From NCBI RefSeq assembly GCF_003667575.1, contig NZ_RCUY01000001.1:310001-374000 (forward strand): a DNA stretch of 64,000 bases, given 5' to 3'. This DNA comes from Mycetocola lacteus (GTDB lineage: Bacteria > Actinomycetota > Actinomycetes > Actinomycetales > Microbacteriaceae). The notes under the pieces were generated by a model. The model was not told where the DNA came from. It did not search any database and worked only from the letters and a program-made list of their open reading frames with translations. The position numbers and the translations under genes are program-made. How positions within the stretch are numbered: the first letter of the stretch is position 1; every line of letters begins with the position of its first letter. Shown one piece after another: positions 8,081 to 16,018 of the stretch.

Positions 8081-8856
8081 GATCTTCGTCCCGTGTCCTT
8101 CCTACTTTCGATTGACCGATGCTCCGCGGCGACGATAGCAAATTCCATTGCTTCCGCGTATGGCATCAACGCTACGTGGAATTCTTTTGAGTGATCGTTC
8201 TCCGTAACCCCCATGATGCGCAGGGCACCAAGAACGCGGTCGGGGGCGCGGAGCGGGATGACCAGTTCGGAGTCTCGCCGGTGCCGTGATCTCACGACGC
8301 CCTCCGTGTTCTCCCGCGTGATCTCGCCAATCCAGCCCAGCGGGGAGAGCCCACGCACGCGCATCGGCGGCAGCCGTGCACCGGAAATTCCGGCACCGAC
8401 GCCCACTCGTGGTTTCCAAAATTGCCCATCCTCGCTAAGGACATAGAGGACGATGCCCACTCGTGAGTCCCCGCGGAACCGCGTGCGCCACAGCCGGAAA
8501 ACGGTGTCTTCGAGGTAATTCTTTCCGAGTCGCGATCGAGTTGCGGGCGAAATCACAACCAGCTCGGTGGCCAGACGAACCGTGCTGCGGAGCAGCGTCA
8601 GGGTATCGCCCGTCTGTGCCGTCGCAATGCGAAACAGGTTGCCTTCGGCTGAGGACTGGAACCCTCGTACCAGCAGCGGGCACACACCGATCGCGATCAG
8701 CATGCCACCGATGATCAGGCCGATAGGCTCACCGCGTGCGGTGGAGAAACTCATCCCACCGAAGAGAATGGCAACGCAGGTCATCGCCTCGGCAAACGGC
8801 GACAGCAGGAAGCGTAGCGCTGCCCCTCGCACGTTGCCCGCCCTAAGTGTCATCAC
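8077..8856 (-). CDS. Membrane-anchored protein with GAF-like cytoplasmic domain
   Basis: This is a 259-residue protein of unknown family. Two membrane helices form an N-terminal hairpin (about residues 14-65, including AMTCVAILFGGMSFSTARGE and IGLIIGGMLIAIGVCPLLVR). A cytoplasmic region follows with ELVIPLRAPDRVLGALRIMG, the strand-turn-strand pattern common near the end of GAF domains. The GTG at 8856 was preferred over the ATG at 8853 because the ribosome site and GTG align with those of the degraded paralogue at 7743. Its ATGA overlap with the small RWRGLR gene marks a two-gene operon. Weaker GC bias than the neighbours suggests acquired DNA. A sensor or regulatory role is a guess. Confidence 0.65.
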   Translation of the reverse strand: MMTLRAGNVRGAALRFLLSPFAEAMTCVAILFGGMSFSTARGEPIGLIIGGMLIAIGVCPLLVRGFQSSAEGNLFRIATAQTGDTLTLLRSTVRLATELVVISPATRSRLGKNYLEDTVFRLWRTRFRGDSRVGIVLYVLSEDGQFWKPRVGVGAGISGARLPPMRVRGLSPLGWIGEITRENTEGVVRSRHRRDSELVIPLRAPDRVLGALRIMGVTENDHSKEFHVALMPYAEAMEFAIVAAEHRSIESRKDTGRRS

Positions 8857-9000
8857 TCATCACCCCCATTCACAATCCTCTGCGACAGAAGAGCTGCGCG
8901 GTGAGAACACCATAATCTGTGGAGAACGTGGTCTACACGCACCTATGTGGAGGAGGGTTCTTGCCCACGAAATGCGGCGAGAACACCGGACGAACGCCCC

Positions 9001-9693
9001 TTATCGCCGGGCGGGACCCACCGGCTCGAAGTACTCGGGGTGACTGCGCTCCAGGCCGTCGAGGTCGATCAGGACGAAGCGCAGGTGGGAGCGCAGCTCG
9101 GCGGCGGCACCGGGAATGGTGCCGGATTCGAGAGCGTCGACGATGCGCTCGTGATCACGGATGTACTCGGAGACCGAGCGGAACCCGGTCAGTCCGTGAT
9201 AGCGCACGCGGTCGAGGTGCCCCTTGGCACCGGCGACGGTTGCCCAGGCGGTTTCGTGCCCGGGGATGCTCAGGAGGGCGCGGTGAAACTCCTCATCCAG
9301 CGGGTAGAAGTCCTCGGGGTCTTCGACCTCGCGCTGCCGGGCGATAATGTCGCGAAGCCGCGCTATCTGGGCCTCCCCCACGCGGTCGCGGCACGCCTCG
9401 AGCGAGGCCAGCTCGATGGCCTCGCGGATGAACTGCGCCTGGCGCACCACGGCCGAGTCGATCCGAGCCACGTAGGTCCCACTCTGCGGGCGCACCTCCA
9501 CGAGCCCCTCCTGGGCGACCAGCAGCAGTGCCTCACGCACGGGCTGACGACTCACCCCGAGCTCGCCGGCCAGATCGGCCTCGCTCAGCCCGGTGCCCGG
9601 GGCGTAGGTCCCGCGGATCACCCGCTCGCGGATCTCGGTGTAGGCGATCGACCGCGCGGACGCACGTGGTGCCGAAGCGGTGGAGGAGGTCAT
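9001..9693 (-). CDS. GntR-family regulator with FCD domain
   Basis: This transcriptional regulator (230 aa) has a winged helix at residues 15-75 (AYTEIRERVIRGTYAPGTGL, LGVSRQPVREAL, VRPQSGTYV). An all-helical FCD ligand domain follows, with metal-type positions in LDEEFHRALLSIPGH and SVSEYIRDHERIVDAL. FCD regulators such as UxuR, ExuR and LldR sense uronates or small acids. It lies downstream of the mannonate dehydratase gene on the same strand across a 174-base gap with a terminator-like hairpin. It probably controls that gene in response to a uronate intermediate. Confidence 0.9.
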   Translation of the reverse strand: MTSSTASAPRASARSIAYTEIRERVIRGTYAPGTGLSEADLAGELGVSRQPVREALLLVAQEGLVEVRPQSGTYVARIDSAVVRQAQFIREAIELASLEACRDRVGEAQIARLRDIIARQREVEDPEDFYPLDEEFHRALLSIPGHETAWATVAGAKGHLDRVRYHGLTGFRSVSEYIRDHERIVDALESGTIPGAAAELRSHLRFVLIDLDGLERSHPEYFEPVGPARR

Positions 9694-9710
9694 GGCTCAA
9701 TCCTAGGCCG

Positions 9711-9746
9711 GAGGGCCCGGGATGCCGTGCGGCATCCCGAGCCCTC
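9711..9746. terminator. Terminator-like hairpin after the mannonate dehydratase gene
   Basis: GAGGGCCCGGGATGCC pairs with GGCATCCCGAGCCCTC over a GTGC loop (16-base stem, one mismatch). It lies in the 174-base gap between the mannonate dehydratase stop and the gntR-type start. There is no clear T-run. Expression of the regulator may therefore depend on partial read-through or its own promoter. Confidence 0.55.
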
Positions 9747-9867
9747 GGGTGTACAGAGTTGTTCGATTAGCGGGTGCACCCGGCGCAAACCCACACCCAC
9801 CAATCGAATCCTGGTCCCGCAAGATGCACGATCTCGCGGGTGGCGGCACGGGGCCGCAGACGGCGAC

Positions 9868-11106
9868 CTACCAGTCGTGAACGGTACCGTCGGCCAGACG
9901 GTTATAGGGCAGGTAGGCCTGCTCGTACGGGTACTTGCCCGCCTCGTCCTTGTTGAGCTCGACACCCAGACCCGGCTTGTTGCCCGGGTGCAGGAAGCCG
10001 TTCTCCCAGGTGAAGGACTGCTCGAAGACCTGGTCGGTCTTGGCCCCGTGCTTCATGTACTCCTGGATACCGAAGTTGTGGATCGCCAGTCCCAGGTGCA
10101 TGGCCGCTGCCATACCCACCGGAGAGATGTCGGTCGGTCCGTGCATACCGGACTTGATCTGGTACTGCGCCGCGTACTCGAGGATCTTCTTGAGGTGCGA
10201 GATACCACCGGTGTGGGTCACGGCCGAGCGCACGTAGTCGATGAGCTGCTCGCGGATGATCTGCTGGTAGTCCCACTGGGTGTTGAAGATCTCACCGATC
10301 GCCAGCGGGGTGGTGGTGTGCTGACGAACCAGGCGCAGGGCCTCCTGGTTCTCGGCCGGGGTACAGTCCTCGAGCCAGAACAGGTCGTAGGGCTCGAGGC
10401 TCTTGCCCAGCTTGGCGGCCTGGATCGGGGTCATCCGGTGGTGGCCGTCGTGCAGCAGCGGCAGCTCGGGACCGAACTCGTTCCGCACGGCCTCAAACAC
10501 GGTGGGTACGTGGCGCAGGTAGGCACGGGTATCCCAGTCCTCCTCGGCCGGGTAGGCACCGCGCTGGGCGGGCTCGTGGTCGTAGCGCACGCCGGTGTTG
10601 GCGTCGAAGGTGTCGTTGGAGGCGATGCCGTAGATCGACTTCAGGCCGGGAACACCGGTCTGCACGCGGATCGCCCGGTAGCCCTGCTCCTGGTGCGAGC
10701 GGATGCTGTCAAACAGCTCCGGCATGGTCTTGCCCGAGGCGTGACCGTAGGCGAGCAGGCCGTTGCGCGAGGCGCCACCCAGCAGCTGGTAGAGCGGCAT
10801 GCCGGCAGCCTTGGCCTTAATGTCCCAGAGAGCCACGTCCACGGCGGCAATCGCGGCCATCGTGACCGGGCCACGACGCCAGTAGGCCCCGCGGTAGAGG
10901 AACTGCCACATGTCCTCGATGCGGTGCGCGTCGGCACCGATCAGCAGCGGCACCACGTGCTCCTGCAGGTAGGCGACCACGGCAAGCTCGCGACCGTTCA
11001 GGGTGGCGTCACCCAGGCCGGTGATTCCGTCTTCGGTGGTGATCTTCAGTGTGACAAAGTTCCGGTCGGGACTGGTGACGATGATTTCGGCACTGGCGAT
11101 ACGCAT
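9868..11106 (-). CDS. manD: Mannonate dehydratase, ManD type (enolase superfamily)
   Basis: This enzyme dehydrates D-mannonate to 2-keto-3-deoxygluconate in uronate catabolism (412 aa). It is a ManD/RspA enolase-superfamily member. Diagnostic N-terminal blocks are [35 protein letters not shown] and [20 protein letters not shown]. Metal ligands are visible in [11 protein letters not shown] (Asp), [11 protein letters not shown] (Glu) and [13 protein letters not shown] (Glu). It is not the unrelated UxuA family. Some ManD-like proteins act on gluconate or have very low activity, so the exact substrate is inferred from the nearby uxaC. The ATG follows AAAGGAG with good spacing. Confidence 0.92.
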   Translation of the reverse strand: MRIASAEIIVTSPDRNFVTLKITTEDGITGLGDATLNGRELAVVAYLQEHVVPLLIGADAHRIEDMWQFLYRGAYWRRGPVTMAAIAAVDVALWDIKAKAAGMPLYQLLGGASRNGLLAYGHASGKTMPELFDSIRSHQEQGYRAIRVQTGVPGLKSIYGIASNDTFDANTGVRYDHEPAQRGAYPAEEDWDTRAYLRHVPTVFEAVRNEFGPELPLLHDGHHRMTPIQAAKLGKSLEPYDLFWLEDCTPAENQEALRLVRQHTTTPLAIGEIFNTQWDYQQIIREQLIDYVRSAVTHTGGISHLKKILEYAAQYQIKSGMHGPTDISPVGMAAAMHLGLAIHNFGIQEYMKHGAKTDQVFEQSFTWENGFLHPGNKPGLGVELNKDEAGKYPYEQAYLPYNRLADGTVHDW

Positions 11107-11159
11107 GCGCGGTCAACTCCTTTGATGATGCGACGGGTCGGTCATTCCGCCCACAAGAA

Positions 11160-11175
11160 AACTACCATACCAGTT
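11160..11175. promoter_or_regulatory. Putative GntR-type operator upstream of manD
   Basis: AACTACCATACCAGTT has palindromic outer arms (AACT/AGTT) and lies 54 bases before the manD start. Its minus-strand core CTGGTATGGTAG recurs with one change, in the opposite orientation, at 11247-11258 on the plus strand. The two inverted 12-mers flank the hairpin at 11202-11237. The downstream FCD regulator is the natural candidate to bind. Confidence 0.45.
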
Positions 11176-11201
11176 GTGTGATTGCGAGCCGCAGAACACA
11201 C

Positions 11202-11237
11202 AACAGCGCATGCTTTATCGAGAAAGCATGCGCTGTT
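11202..11237. terminator. Perfect hairpin between glutaredoxin gene and manD
   Basis: A perfect 15-base stem (AACAGCGCATGCTTT with its complement) closes an ATCGAG loop. It is downstream of the glutaredoxin gene and upstream of manD, both on the minus strand. It probably ends the glutaredoxin transcript. Confidence 0.75.
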
Positions 11238-11265
11238 ACGAAAACGCTGGTATGGCAGATACGCG

Positions 11266-11538
11266 CTAGAGGACACCCAACTCGGTGAGCTTGGCCTCCA
11301 GATCGCGGTCACTCGGCTCAACCTGATGCGATCCATCCGGGAACACCACCACCGGAATCTGGGTCCGGCCGGAGATCGCCTGAGCGCGCTCGGCACCGGT
11401 CTCATCAGCAACCAGATCCACATAGGTGTAGGCCACCCCACGGGCATCCAGTAGGGCTTTGGATCGCACACAGTCACGGCACCAGTCGGCACCGTACATG
11501 GTGATCTGAGGGTCGTTTGCGATTACATCGTTTGTCAT
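11266..11538 (-). CDS. Glutaredoxin-like / mycoredoxin-type thiol oxidoreductase
   Basis: This 90-residue thioredoxin-fold protein reduces disulphides, in actinobacteria usually mixed disulphides with mycothiol. The active site is CRDC in MYGADWCRDCVRSKALLDAR. The cis-proline block is TQIPVVVFPDGS, and GVAYTYVDLVADE forms the second strand. The polar R-D pair between the cysteines differs from the G-Y or P-Y of classical (myco)glutaredoxins. It appears monocistronic, ended by the hairpin at 11202-11237. Confidence 0.85.
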   Translation of the reverse strand: MTNDVIANDPQITMYGADWCRDCVRSKALLDARGVAYTYVDLVADETGAERAQAISGRTQIPVVVFPDGSHQVEPSDRDLEAKLTELGVL

Positions 11539-11579
11539 GAGCCCACCCTACGCCCGCTTCACTGCCTCCGCCAGGGCGA

Positions 11580-12146
11580 TCAGGTAGCGACCGCCACCGC
11601 GCCACCGAACCTTGTGGGCCGGAGAGTAAGACCGGCGGGCGGCAGATCAAAGATTTCTCCGCTGGGGATAAATCCGCGGCGCAGAAAGTATGCGGTGAGT
11701 GCGGGCTCGGGAGTCACGATCACCAGTTCGCGAGCCTCCCCGCGCACCGAGCCTCGCAGCATTCGATCCAACTCCGCGACCATCGCCGAGGTCACATCAC
11801 ATCGAGTGCGAGCGGGGGTCACCCAAAATGCCCCCAGACGCAACCCTCCATTACCCTGGGTCCTCAGATTCACCACAGACGCCAGGGCTCCGTCTCCGCG
11901 TCCATGTTGCACATGCGCGGCGGCCACCAGGACACCCTCTACCTCCCCCAGTAGCACCCGCTGATTCTCGGCTCGGATCCAGTGCGCCGCCAACGGAAGA
12001 TCCGTCGGCCGCGACGAGGACATACCCACCTCGCTCGCCCACCCCGCGCGACTGGGTGCCCCGCGAAACACTCGGGCGGCCAGCGCCACAATCCTGGGGG
12101 CATCCGCGGCCACCGCGAATCGGAACCGAATCTCGCTCACATCCAT
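11580..12146 (-). CDS. GNAT-like acetyltransferase, divergent
   Basis: This 188-residue protein shows a weak GNAT N-acetyltransferase pattern: IRFRFAVAADAPRIVALAAR at the N-terminus, the central strand pair GEVEGVLVAAAHV and GGLRLGAFWVTPARTRCDVT at the position of the acetyl-CoA loop, and a final VIVTPEPALTAYFLRRGFIP of the usual Y/F-x-x-x-G-F form. The Q/R-x-x-G-x-G/A acetyl-CoA motif is not clean, so activity is uncertain. The substrate is unknown. It lies between the glutaredoxin and tetR-type genes on the same strand, with short gaps. Confidence 0.6.
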   Translation of the reverse strand: MDVSEIRFRFAVAADAPRIVALAARVFRGAPSRAGWASEVGMSSSRPTDLPLAAHWIRAENQRVLLGEVEGVLVAAAHVQHGRGDGALASVVNLRTQGNGGLRLGAFWVTPARTRCDVTSAMVAELDRMLRGSVRGEARELVIVTPEPALTAYFLRRGFIPSGEIFDLPPAGLTLRPTRFGGAVAVAT

Positions 12147-12198
12147 TCACGCTACGCGCGTGCGCCGGCGCGATGGAGCGCGCCCATCAAACGTGTCG

Positions 12199-12825
12199 CT
12201 AATCGCCCGCGAGGAGGGCGCGTGCGGCACCGGTTACCTGCACCACGAGCTCCGCCCGGCGATGCCGGTCACGACCAAACCGATCGGCCGCCGTTTCGGG
12301 ATCATCCTGGGTCCCCTCACTCCCACCGAGCACCAGGCGATTCATCTGCGGCATGGTCCACCAGGCGGCGGCGAGCATGATGATACTCAGGAGCAGCTGG
12401 GCCACCTGGGGTCGCGATACACCGGGCAAGGCCACGGACAGGGTATCCACCTTGGCCACACAGTTCGCCAGCCGAGTGTGGCCACCCATCCGGGCGGCGG
12501 GCCGCTCCAACCCCTCCCAGGCCAGCAATCGGGGCAGGTGCGGGCTCTGATGGAAGCGATCAAAAAAGGCTCCGGCATACTCCCCCACGGCCTCGGCCCC
12601 GACGCCGGACACGTGCACCTGCCCCACGAAGGTTTCCAACTCGCGCGAAAGCACGGTCTCAAACAGCGCCTCCTTGTTGCCGAAGTAGCTGTAGATGCGC
12701 TCCTTATTCACCCCGGCCGCCCGCGCAATGGCGTCGATGCGGGTGCCCGCCAAACCAGACTCACTAAAGCACGCCGTCGCGGCATCGAGCAGGAGCTTTT
12801 GAGTGCGTTCGGTATCCCAGGCCAT
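12199..12825 (-). CDS. TetR-family transcriptional regulator
   Basis: This is a 208-residue repressor. The DNA-binding domain at residues 7-55 reads ERTQKLLLDAATACFSESGL, GTRIDAIARAAGVNKERIYS and YFGNKEALFETVLSRE, the classic TetR helix-turn-helix ending in a Y-F/Y-x-N/S-K-E-A-L block. The C-terminal ligand domain is generic. It is divergent from a small membrane protein across a 92-base gap that carries two copies of a 14-base operator, so it very likely represses both genes. Confidence 0.92.
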   Translation of the reverse strand: MAWDTERTQKLLLDAATACFSESGLAGTRIDAIARAAGVNKERIYSYFGNKEALFETVLSRELETFVGQVHVSGVGAEAVGEYAGAFFDRFHQSPHLPRLLAWEGLERPAARMGGHTRLANCVAKVDTLSVALPGVSRPQVAQLLLSIIMLAAAWWTMPQMNRLVLGGSEGTQDDPETAADRFGRDRHRRAELVVQVTGAARALLAGD

Positions 12826-12844
12826 GACCCCAGTCTAGCAATTC

Positions 12845-12906
12845 CAACTAAACGGTTGCAGATACCCGATCGAGGCGATACTGTCGAATCTGCAACCAAA
12901 CAGTTG
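12845..12906. promoter_or_regulatory. Two TetR-type operators in the divergent gap
   Basis: CAACTAAACGGTTG at 12845-12858 and CAACCAAACAGTTG at 12893-12906 match the same consensus CAACYAAACRGTTG and each has palindromic CAAC/GTTG ends. The region is also an inverted repeat at larger scale: GGTTGCAGAT in the left site matches the complement of ATCTGCAACC in the right site. The right site ends 11 bases before the membrane-protein ATG, and the left lies 19 bases before the regulator's ATG. Confidence 0.7.
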
Positions 12907-12917
12907 GAGATTGATTA

Positions 12918-13190
12918 ATGTCACAGAAACCACCCTCGACCCACGTCCGCGCACTGCTCACCTGGCTCGCCATCTTCCCCCTGGTCACCCTCGGCTCGTT
13001 CGCCCTCGAACCCCTCTCCGCGGGCTGGCCTCTGCCCTTGCGCACGCTGGTGCTGACCGCGGCCGTGGTTCCCCTGGCCGTCTACCTGGTGGTCCCCAAC
13101 CTGTTGCGCGCGCACGGAAGCATTCTGTCGAGGCGCGCGGGCCTAGTTCCGGCAGTCGCGGTCATTCCCCCGGCAGAACTGGCGGACTAA
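12918..13190 (+). CDS. Small two-helix membrane protein under TetR control
   Basis: This 90-residue protein has two predicted membrane helices: VRALLTWLAIFPLVTLGSFA and LRTLVLTAAVVPLAVYLVVP. A short C-terminal tail follows. The pattern resembles small DUF2798-like membrane proteins, but I cannot name the family. The ATG at 12918 follows GGAGA. It is the sole gene facing the TetR regulator and is followed by a very strong terminator, so it is a single-gene regulon unit, perhaps linked to envelope stress or drug response; this is inference. Confidence 0.75.
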   Translation: MSQKPPSTHVRALLTWLAIFPLVTLGSFALEPLSAGWPLPLRTLVLTAAVVPLAVYLVVPNLLRAHGSILSRRAGLVPAVAVIPPAELAD

Positions 13191-13215
13191 CGGGGACACG
13201 CACAGCGCCCACCAC

Positions 13216-13264
13216 CACATCACAAACGCCTCCCGCTCATCGAGCGGGAGGCGTTTGTGATGTG
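13216..13264. terminator. Bidirectional terminator (23-bp perfect stem)
   Basis: A perfect 23-base stem begins CACATCACAAACGCCTCCC and closes a three-base ATC loop. It separates the convergent small membrane protein gene (plus) and prs (minus), ending 8 bases from the prs stop codon. There is no long T-run on either side. Confidence 0.82.
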
Positions 13265-13272
13265 GCTAAATG

Positions 13273-14250
13273 CTAGGCGGCACCGTCGAACATCGAGGTA
13301 ACCGAACCATCCTCGAAGACCTCGTGGATCGCACGTGCCAGCAGCGGCGCGATCGGGAGGATGGTGAGGGTGTCGAAGCGCTTGTGCTCGGGGATCGGCA
13401 GGGTGTCGGTCACCACGACCTCGTCCACGCAGGCCGACTGCAGAATCTCGCTCGCCGGGTCCGAGAACACGGCGTGGGTTGCGGCCACGATCACGCGGGT
13501 CGCACCGTTGTCCTTGAGAGCCTGAGCCGCCTTGACGATGGTTCCGCCGGTGTCGATCATGTCGTCCACCAGAAGGCAGACACGACCCTCGACGTTACCG
13601 ACGATCTCGTGCACGGTGACCTGGTTGGCCACCAGCGGGTCACGACGCTTGTGGATGATCGCCAGCGGCGCATCCAGCTGGTCACTCCACATGTCGGCCA
13701 CGCGCACGCGGCCCATGTCCGGGGACACCACGGTCAGCTCGGAGCGGTCGAGGGAGGCACGGAAGTGCTCCAGCAGAACCGGCATCGCGAACAGGTGGTC
13801 CACCGGGCCGTCGAAGAAGCCCTGGATCTGCGAGGCGTGCAGGTCCACCGACATGATGCGGTTGGCACCGGCAGTCTTGAACAGGTCGGCGACAAGGCGA
13901 GCCGAGATCGGCTCACGGCCGCGACCCTTCTTGTCCTGACGTGCATAGGGGTAGAACGGGGCGACCACGGTGATCCGCTTAGCGGAGGCGCGCTTGAGCG
14001 CGTCAACCATGATCAGCTGCTCCATCAGCCACTCGTTGATCGGAGCGGTGTGAGACTGGATGACAAATGCATCACAACCACGCACGCTCTCATCGAACCG
14101 CGCGTAGATCTCACCGTTGGCGAAGGTACGAGCGTCGGTCGGGACGAGCTCGGACCCGAGCGCTTCGGCTACTGCCTCAGCGAGCTCGGGGTGCGAGCGA
14201 CCCGCGACCAGAACCAGACGCTTCTGACCATTCGTTTTAATGCCGGACAC
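13273..14250 (-). CDS. prs: Ribose-phosphate pyrophosphokinase
   Basis: This enzyme makes PRPP from ribose 5-phosphate and ATP for nucleotide, His and Trp synthesis (325 aa). Visible motifs are ARTFANGEIYARFDESVRGC, FYPYARQDKKGRGREPISAR, the ribose-phosphate binding DLHASQIQGFFDGPVDHLFA and the PRPP loop CLLVDDMIDTGGTIVKAA. Two adjacent GTG codons are possible starts; I chose the second (14250) because the protein then begins with the family-typical SGIK. It lies 42 bases downstream of glmU on the same strand, a conserved actinobacterial pair. Confidence 0.96.
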   Translation of the reverse strand: MSGIKTNGQKRLVLVAGRSHPELAEAVAEALGSELVPTDARTFANGEIYARFDESVRGCDAFVIQSHTAPINEWLMEQLIMVDALKRASAKRITVVAPFYPYARQDKKGRGREPISARLVADLFKTAGANRIMSVDLHASQIQGFFDGPVDHLFAMPVLLEHFRASLDRSELTVVSPDMGRVRVADMWSDQLDAPLAIIHKRRDPLVANQVTVHEIVGNVEGRVCLLVDDMIDTGGTIVKAAQALKDNGATRVIVAATHAVFSDPASEILQSACVDEVVVTDTLPIPEHKRFDTLTILPIAPLLARAIHEVFEDGSVTSMFDGAA

Positions 14251-14292
14251 CACTCCTGCTTCCTGCCGGTCTTGACCGACGTTTCGCGTTAT

Positions 14293-15732
14293 TCAGTTAT
14301 CTGCTGTGGGGGAATTGGCGGCCTCGGCCGCCAGTGCCGCCGCGCTTCCGGGACGCTTGGACTCGGTCCAGCCCTCGAGGTTGCGCTGCGGTGAAACGTT
14401 GATGGCGAGGCTCCCGGCCGGAACATCTTTCCGGACCACGGTGCCCGCACCCGAGTACGCACCGTCTCCAATTGTAACCGGAGCGACGACCACACTGTGC
14501 GATCCAATTCGAACATGCGATCCCACGGTGGATGCGGCCTTGTTCACGCCGTCGTAATTGGCGAAGATTGTGCCCGCTCCAATGTTGGTTTCCTCACCGA
14601 TAGTGGCGTCGCCCACATAGGAGAGGTGCGGAACCTTGGAGCCCGCGCCAATCTTGGCGTTCTTAGTCTCGACGAAGCCGCCGATCTTGCCGTTGGCCCC
14701 GAGGACGGTGCCAGGACGCAGGAACGTAAACGGCCCCACGGTCGCGCCGGCACCGATGACGCTGTGGCTGGCCTCGGTGCGCTTAACCTCGGCCCCCTCG
14801 CCCACCTCTACGGCAAACAGGGTGGTGTCCGGGCCGATCACGGCGTCGCTCTCGATCACGCTGGGTCCGAGGATCTGCGTGCCGGGCTTCAGGGTCACAT
14901 CGGGGGCCAGCGTGGCCTGGACGTCGATCCAGGTGGTGCGCGGGTCCTGCACGGTCACCCCGGCACGCTGCCAGCGCTCGATGGTCACGGTGTTGAGGCG
15001 CGCGGCGGCGGCGGCAAGCTGCACGCGGTCGTTGATGCCCTCCACCTCCCAGGCGTCGCTCACCGGAAGCGCGGCAATCGCCGAACCGGCGGTACGCAGC
15101 AGGCCGAGCACGTCGGTCACATACTTCTCACCCTGGGCGTTATCGGTGGTCAGCGCGGCGAGCTGCTCGCGCAGCGCGGCCAGACCAAAGAGGTAGATGC
15201 CGGCGTTGATCTCGCGGGAGGCCAGCTCGACCTCGTTGGCGTCCTTGTGCTCAACGATCCGGTCCAGGTCGCCGGCCTCGGTGCGGATGATCCGGCCGTA
15301 GCCGGTGGCATCGTCGAGGATCGCCGACAGAATGGTGGCCGAGGCCCCGGTCCCGCGGTGATCGGCGATCAGCGCGGAAAGGGTTTCGGCGGTCAGCAGC
15401 GGCACATCGCCGTTGAGCACCAGTACGTCTCCGGCGAAGTCAGCGGGCAGCGCCGCGACGGCAAGTTCCACCGCACGACCGGTGCCGGGAACCTCGTCCT
15501 GGTCCACGATGATGGTTTCGGGAAGCTGTTCGGTGATCGAAGCGGCCACCAGGTCACGCTCGTGGCGCACCACGGCGAGGACGTGAGCAGCCTCCAGGCT
15601 GCGCGCCGCTTCGATGACGTGACCCACGACCGTGCGTCCACCCAGCGGGTGCAGAACCTTCGGGGTACGGGACTTCATCCGGGTGCCCTGCCCTGCGGCG
15701 AGAACGATGACGGCGAGCTGCGAATCGGTCAC
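14293..15732 (-). CDS. glmU: Bifunctional UDP-GlcNAc pyrophosphorylase / GlcN-1-P acetyltransferase
   Basis: This enzyme makes UDP-GlcNAc for peptidoglycan in two steps (479 aa). The N-terminal uridyltransferase shows AVIVLAAGQGTRMKSRTPKV, VLNGDVPLLTAETL and KYVTDVLGLLRTAG. The C-terminal left-handed beta-helix shows hexapeptide repeats (GAGATVGPFTFLRPGTVLG, NIGAGTIFANYDGVNK) and GDGAYSGAGTVVRKDVPAGS. The GTG at 15732 follows AAAGGA and is preferred over an upstream in-frame ATG. It is followed by prs and preceded by tRNA-Gln. Confidence 0.97.
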   Translation of the reverse strand: MTDSQLAVIVLAAGQGTRMKSRTPKVLHPLGGRTVVGHVIEAARSLEAAHVLAVVRHERDLVAASITEQLPETIIVDQDEVPGTGRAVELAVAALPADFAGDVLVLNGDVPLLTAETLSALIADHRGTGASATILSAILDDATGYGRIIRTEAGDLDRIVEHKDANEVELASREINAGIYLFGLAALREQLAALTTDNAQGEKYVTDVLGLLRTAGSAIAALPVSDAWEVEGINDRVQLAAAAARLNTVTIERWQRAGVTVQDPRTTWIDVQATLAPDVTLKPGTQILGPSVIESDAVIGPDTTLFAVEVGEGAEVKRTEASHSVIGAGATVGPFTFLRPGTVLGANGKIGGFVETKNAKIGAGSKVPHLSYVGDATIGEETNIGAGTIFANYDGVNKAASTVGSHVRIGSHSVVVAPVTIGDGAYSGAGTVVRKDVPAGSLAINVSPQRNLEGWTESKRPGSAAALAAEAANSPTADN

Positions 15733-15795
15733 TCGATTCCTTTCTGAAGGGAACACCGTACCCTGCGAGAGTGCGGCGTCTAAGAGTGCACTGCG

Positions 15796-15867
15796 CTCCG
15801 CCTCCAGGATTCGAACCTGGACCGGACAGCTCCAAAGGCTGCCGTGCTGCCGTTACACCAAGGCGGA
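15796..15867 (-). tRNA. tRNA-Gln (anticodon TTG)
   Basis: The minus strand folds as a 72-base tRNA. The acceptor arm TCCGCCT pairs with AGGCGGA. The anticodon stem GCAGC/GCTGT surrounds the loop CTTTGGA with anticodon TTG. The T-arm contains GGTTCGAATCC. The discriminator base is G, and CCA is not encoded. It reads towards glmU, 63 bases ahead of its start. Confidence 0.95.
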
Positions 15868-15994
15868 ACACGTCGTAGGACGTGTGCGATCCCAGTCTGC
15901 CAGATTCCGACGAGTGTCGCCGACGACAACGCCCACAAGCGCCAACTTCGGTCGCCACGAAGCGTGTGGATTTGCCGTCAATCCCCCACAACTG

Positions 15995-16008
15995 TCTCGA
16001 AGTCGAGA
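15995..16008. promoter_or_regulatory. Palindrome before the marR-type gene
   Basis: TCTCGA-AG-TCGAGA is a perfect inverted repeat ending 10 bases before the ATG at 16019. MarR proteins commonly bind such sites over their own promoters. Together with tRNA-Gln, the 15733-16018 gap holds this site and no other feature that I can identify. Confidence 0.5.
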
Positions 16009-16018
16009 TAATAGTGAG

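Noticed and set aside
7280..8856. Toxin-antitoxin module
   Set aside because: The small gene follows a membrane/GAF-like gene, but neither protein shows a toxin fold or an antitoxin DNA-binding motif, so I left the function open.
8947..11181. A 744-codon open frame on the plus strand
   Set aside because: It lies antisense to manD and the GntR gene, has Arg/Gly/His/Val-rich shadow composition and no recognisable domain. High GC makes such antisense frames common.
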